NCBI RefSeq assembly: GCF_009764265.1
Contig: NZ_RWIR01000092.1
Location: 186,001 to 250,000 of the forward strand
Direction: 5' to 3'
Length of the DNA stretch: 64,000 bases
Source: Pseudomonas sp. PB101
GTDB taxonomy: Bacteria; Pseudomonadota; Gammaproteobacteria; Pseudomonadales; Pseudomonadaceae
Part shown: piece by piece, positions 61,740 to 64,000 of the stretch
How positions within the stretch are numbered: the first letter of the stretch is position 1
How the letters are laid out: each line of letters opens with the position of its first letter
Program-made: the position numbers and the translations under genes
The notes under the pieces: model-generated
Told to the model about the DNA's origin: nothing
What the model saw: only the letters and a program-made list of their open reading frames with translations
Databases searched by the model: none

Positions 61740-64000
61740 TTACGCCATCTGAGGCTGTACGCTCATCGGCTTGAGCGGCAACAGCGGGGCGTGGGGGTCG
61801 GCATTGACCGACTTGCGCCATGCGCCCAGCCACTCGGCGTGGCCCTCGCTCCAGACCTGCTCGTGCAGGCGAGCCAAGGCAACCGGATCGCTCAGCAGTT
61901 GCACTTTCTCGTTGTTGGTCAGGCCTTCAGGTCCGACCTTCATCGCGTGCCGCACCCGCTCGATCCGCAGCCATTCGATCGGCTCGGCCTGATTGTGCCG
62001 GGAGGTCGCCAACGAGCACGCCAGGGCGTTCTGCTGTGGATCGACCACCGAACGGACGAAGCCGTCGTTCAGCGCGTGCCAGCGGTTTTCGTGGGTGTAC
62101 TGGTCAGTGGCCAGCAACGCCTGCGGCGGATTGTATTCCTCAGGGATCAGGAACAGGCTCTCGTCACGGGACTTCAGGCCCAGGCCGACACGGCTGGAGA
62201 TCACCGACACCGGGATCGACAGCATCAGCGAACCGACGATCGGCACCAGCCACCACAGGAAGCTCGGGTTCAGCCAGATCACCAGCATGGCCCAGAAAAA
62301 GCCCAGCAGGGTTTGCGGACCATGGCGCTTGATCGCTTCGCTCCACGGCGTGGAGTCGTCGTCACGTTGCGGCGAGTTCCAGGTCGCGGCCCAGCCGAGG
62401 AACGCGGCGAGGACGAAGCGGGTGTGGAAGATCATCCGCACCGGCGCCAGCAGCATGGAGAACAGCATCTCCAGCAGCATCGACAGGGTCACCTTGAACT
62501 TGCCGCCGAACTCTTTCGCGCCCTTGGCCCAGATCAGGATGATGCTCAACAGCTTCGGCAGGAACAGCAGCACGATGGTGGTCGAGAACAACGCAATCGC
62601 CTTGTCCGGGTGCCATTGTGGCCACAGCGGATAGAGCTGGCGCGGTTCGAGGAAGTACTGCGGCTCCATCAGCGTGTTGACCGCCAACAGCGCTGTCGAC
62701 AACACCAGGAAGAAGAACCACAACGGTGCCGACAGGTAGGACATCACGCCGGTCAGGAACACCGCGCGGTGTACCGGGTGCATGCCCTTGACCAGGAACA
62801 GGCGGAAGTTCATCAGGTTACCGTGGCACCAGCGACGGTCACGCTTGAGTTCGTCCAGCAGGTTCGGCGGCAGTTCTTCATAGCTGCCCGGCAAGTCGTA
62901 GGCAATCCACACGCCCCAGCCGGCACGGCGCATCAACGCGGCTTCAACGAAGTCGTGGGACAGGATCGAGCCGGAGAACGCGCCTGTACCCGGCAACGGC
63001 GCCAGGGCGCAGTGGTCGATGAACGGCTTCATGCGGATGATCGCGTTGTGGCCCCAGTAGTGCGACTCGCCCAGTTGCCAGAAGTGCAGGCCGGCGGTGA
63101 ACAGCGGGCCATACACGCGAGTGGCGAACTGCTGCATGCGCGCATACAGGGTGTCCATGCCCGACGCACGTGGCGCGGTCTGGATGATCCCGGCGTCCGG
63201 CGTGGCTTCCATCAGGCGCACCAGACTGGTCAGGCACTCGCCGCTCATCACGGAGTCAGCGTCGAGTACGACCATGTACTTGTAGTCACCGCCCCAGCGA
63301 CGGCAGAAGTCGTCGAGGTTGCCGCTTTTACGTTTTACGCGACGACGACGGCGGCGATAGAAGATCTTGCCGAAGCCGCCGGCTTCGCGGCAGACGTCCA
63401 GCCAGGCCTGCTGCTCGGCAACACAGATATCGGCGTCGTTACTGTCGCTGAGGACGAAGAAGTCGAAACGATCCAGGTCACCCGTGGCCGCCACCGACTC
63501 GAAGGTCGCGCGCAGGCCGGCGAATACCCGGGGCACGTCTTCGTTGCAGATCGGCATCACCAGGGCGGTGCGTGCATCCTTCGGAATCGGCTCGTTGCCG
63601 GCACTTTTCCCGGAGATACGGTATTTATCGTGACCGGTGAGCAACTCGAGGAAGCCCATCAGAGCGGTCCAGAAACCGGCCGAGACCCAGCAGAACAGAA
63701 TCCCGAACAGGATCAGGATGCTGGTCTGCAAGGCATACGGCAGCACTTGCGTGGCGGTTTGCAGCAGCGGTTGGTGCAGCACTTCGTTGAGGTCGACGAA
63801 CGACCAGCCCTGGTACGGCATGATGCCTTTCATGTACCAGCCGGCGACGATGGTCTGGCCGAGCATCAGCAACAGCAGAATGTAGCGACGGATCGAACCA
63901 ACGGTACGCCAGCGCGCAGCCGGCAGGACACGTTCGTCCTTCGGCGGCTTCGGCGGGTTGGTACGACCGGTCATCCGGCGCCAGCCACGCACCAGAATGT
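61740..64000 (-). CDS. opgH: Glucans biosynthesis glucosyltransferase H (5' end outside window)
   Basis: At least 753 residues; the frame is still open at the right edge, and full-length OpgH is about 850, so about 100 N-terminal residues are missing. It is an inner-membrane GT2 enzyme with several membrane helices that makes the beta-1,2 backbone of osmoregulated periplasmic glucans from UDP-glucose. Catalytic features: DSNDAD, LDADS, GTGAFSG and RDRRWCHGN (QxxRW-like). A basic run YRRRRRRVKRKSG precedes the DxD region. The partner opgG is expected upstream, outside the window. Confidence 0.95.
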   Translation of the reverse strand, partial: ILVRGWRRMTGRTNPPKPPKDERVLPAARWRTVGSIRRYILLLLMLGQTIVAGWYMKGIMPYQGWSFVDLNEVLHQPLLQTATQVLPYALQTSILILFGILFCWVSAGFWTALMGFLELLTGHDKYRISGKSAGNEPIPKDARTALVMPICNEDVPRVFAGLRATFESVAATGDLDRFDFFVLSDSNDADICVAEQQAWLDVCREAGGFGKIFYRRRRRRVKRKSGNLDDFCRRWGGDYKYMVVLDADSVMSGECLTSLVRLMEATPDAGIIQTAPRASGMDTLYARMQQFATRVYGPLFTAGLHFWQLGESHYWGHNAIIRMKPFIDHCALAPLPGTGAFSGSILSHDFVEAALMRRAGWGVWIAYDLPGSYEELPPNLLDELKRDRRWCHGNLMNFRLFLVKGMHPVHRAVFLTGVMSYLSAPLWFFFLVLSTALLAVNTLMEPQYFLEPRQLYPLWPQWHPDKAIALFSTTIVLLFLPKLLSIILIWAKGAKEFGGKFKVTLSMLLEMLFSMLLAPVRMIFHTRFVLAAFLGWAATWNSPQRDDDSTPWSEAIKRHGPQTLLGFFWAMLVIWLNPSFLWWLVPIVGSLMLSIPVSVISSRVGLGLKSRDESLFLIPEEYNPPQALLATDQYTHENRWHALNDGFVRSVVDPQQNALACSLATSRHNQAEPIEWLRIERVRHAMKVGPEGLTNNEKVQLLSDPVALARLHEQVWSEGHAEWLGAWRKSVNADPHAPLLPLKPMSVQPQMA

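Overview
This 64 kb window is a chromosome segment of a Pseudomonas species, most likely of the P. fluorescens group. The evidence is a high-GC core, class II PHA genes in the order phaC1-phaZ-phaC2-phaD with convergent phaF/phaI, the block hemE-gltDB-damX-aroBK-pilQPONM/ponA, and many REP palindromes of the fluorescent-pseudomonad type. From memory, the order from hemE to opgH parallels the PA5034-PA5077 region of P. aeruginosa PAO1. No tRNA, rRNA, CRISPR array, insertion sequence or prophage was seen.

Left edge (1-2.8 kb) is accessory DNA. It holds a minus-strand hcp gene of the type VI secretion tube family overlapping a DUF4225 gene that runs off the window, a short coding remnant, an antitoxin-like gene that lacks its helix-turn-helix, and a DUF6124 gene whose long leader can fold into a strong RNA-like structure. 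A small secreted protein and a divergent LysR/MFS exporter pair follow (2.8-5.7 kb).

From 5.7 to 15.0 kb a compact minus-strand operon encodes a complete type II secretion core, gspC-D-E-F-G-H-I-J-K-L-M, without gspN, gspO or a pilotin. Immediately upstream, in the same direction, is a GbpA-like chitin-active lytic polysaccharide monooxygenase, the obvious candidate cargo.

From 16.8 to 32.7 kb all genes lie on the minus strand: hemE, gltD, gltB, damX-like, aroB, aroK, pilQ, pilP, pilO, pilN and pilM (type IV pilus alignment and secretin complex). pilM carries a +1 frameshift at a seven-G run, either phase variation, a real mutation or a sequence error. Divergent from pilM is ponA (PBP1A).

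From 35 to 45.9 kb: maeB, a secreted nuclease, rpmE, priA, argS, an FtsN-like SPOR protein, hslVU and a DUF971 gene. An intrinsic terminator for rpmE lies inside the signal-peptide codons of the nuclease gene.

From 46.1 to 53.3 kb is the medium-chain-length PHA locus: two synthases, the depolymerase, the regulator PhaD, two granule phasins and a PHA-granule-region protein. It has a plausible sigma-54 promoter and a Hfq/Crc-type A-rich site at the phaC1 start. Then follow ubiE-ubiJ-ubiB, hisI-hisE, tatABC, rsmE, an HBM-type chemoreceptor behind a FliA-like promoter, and the 3' part of opgH (osmoregulated periplasmic glucan synthesis) at the right edge.
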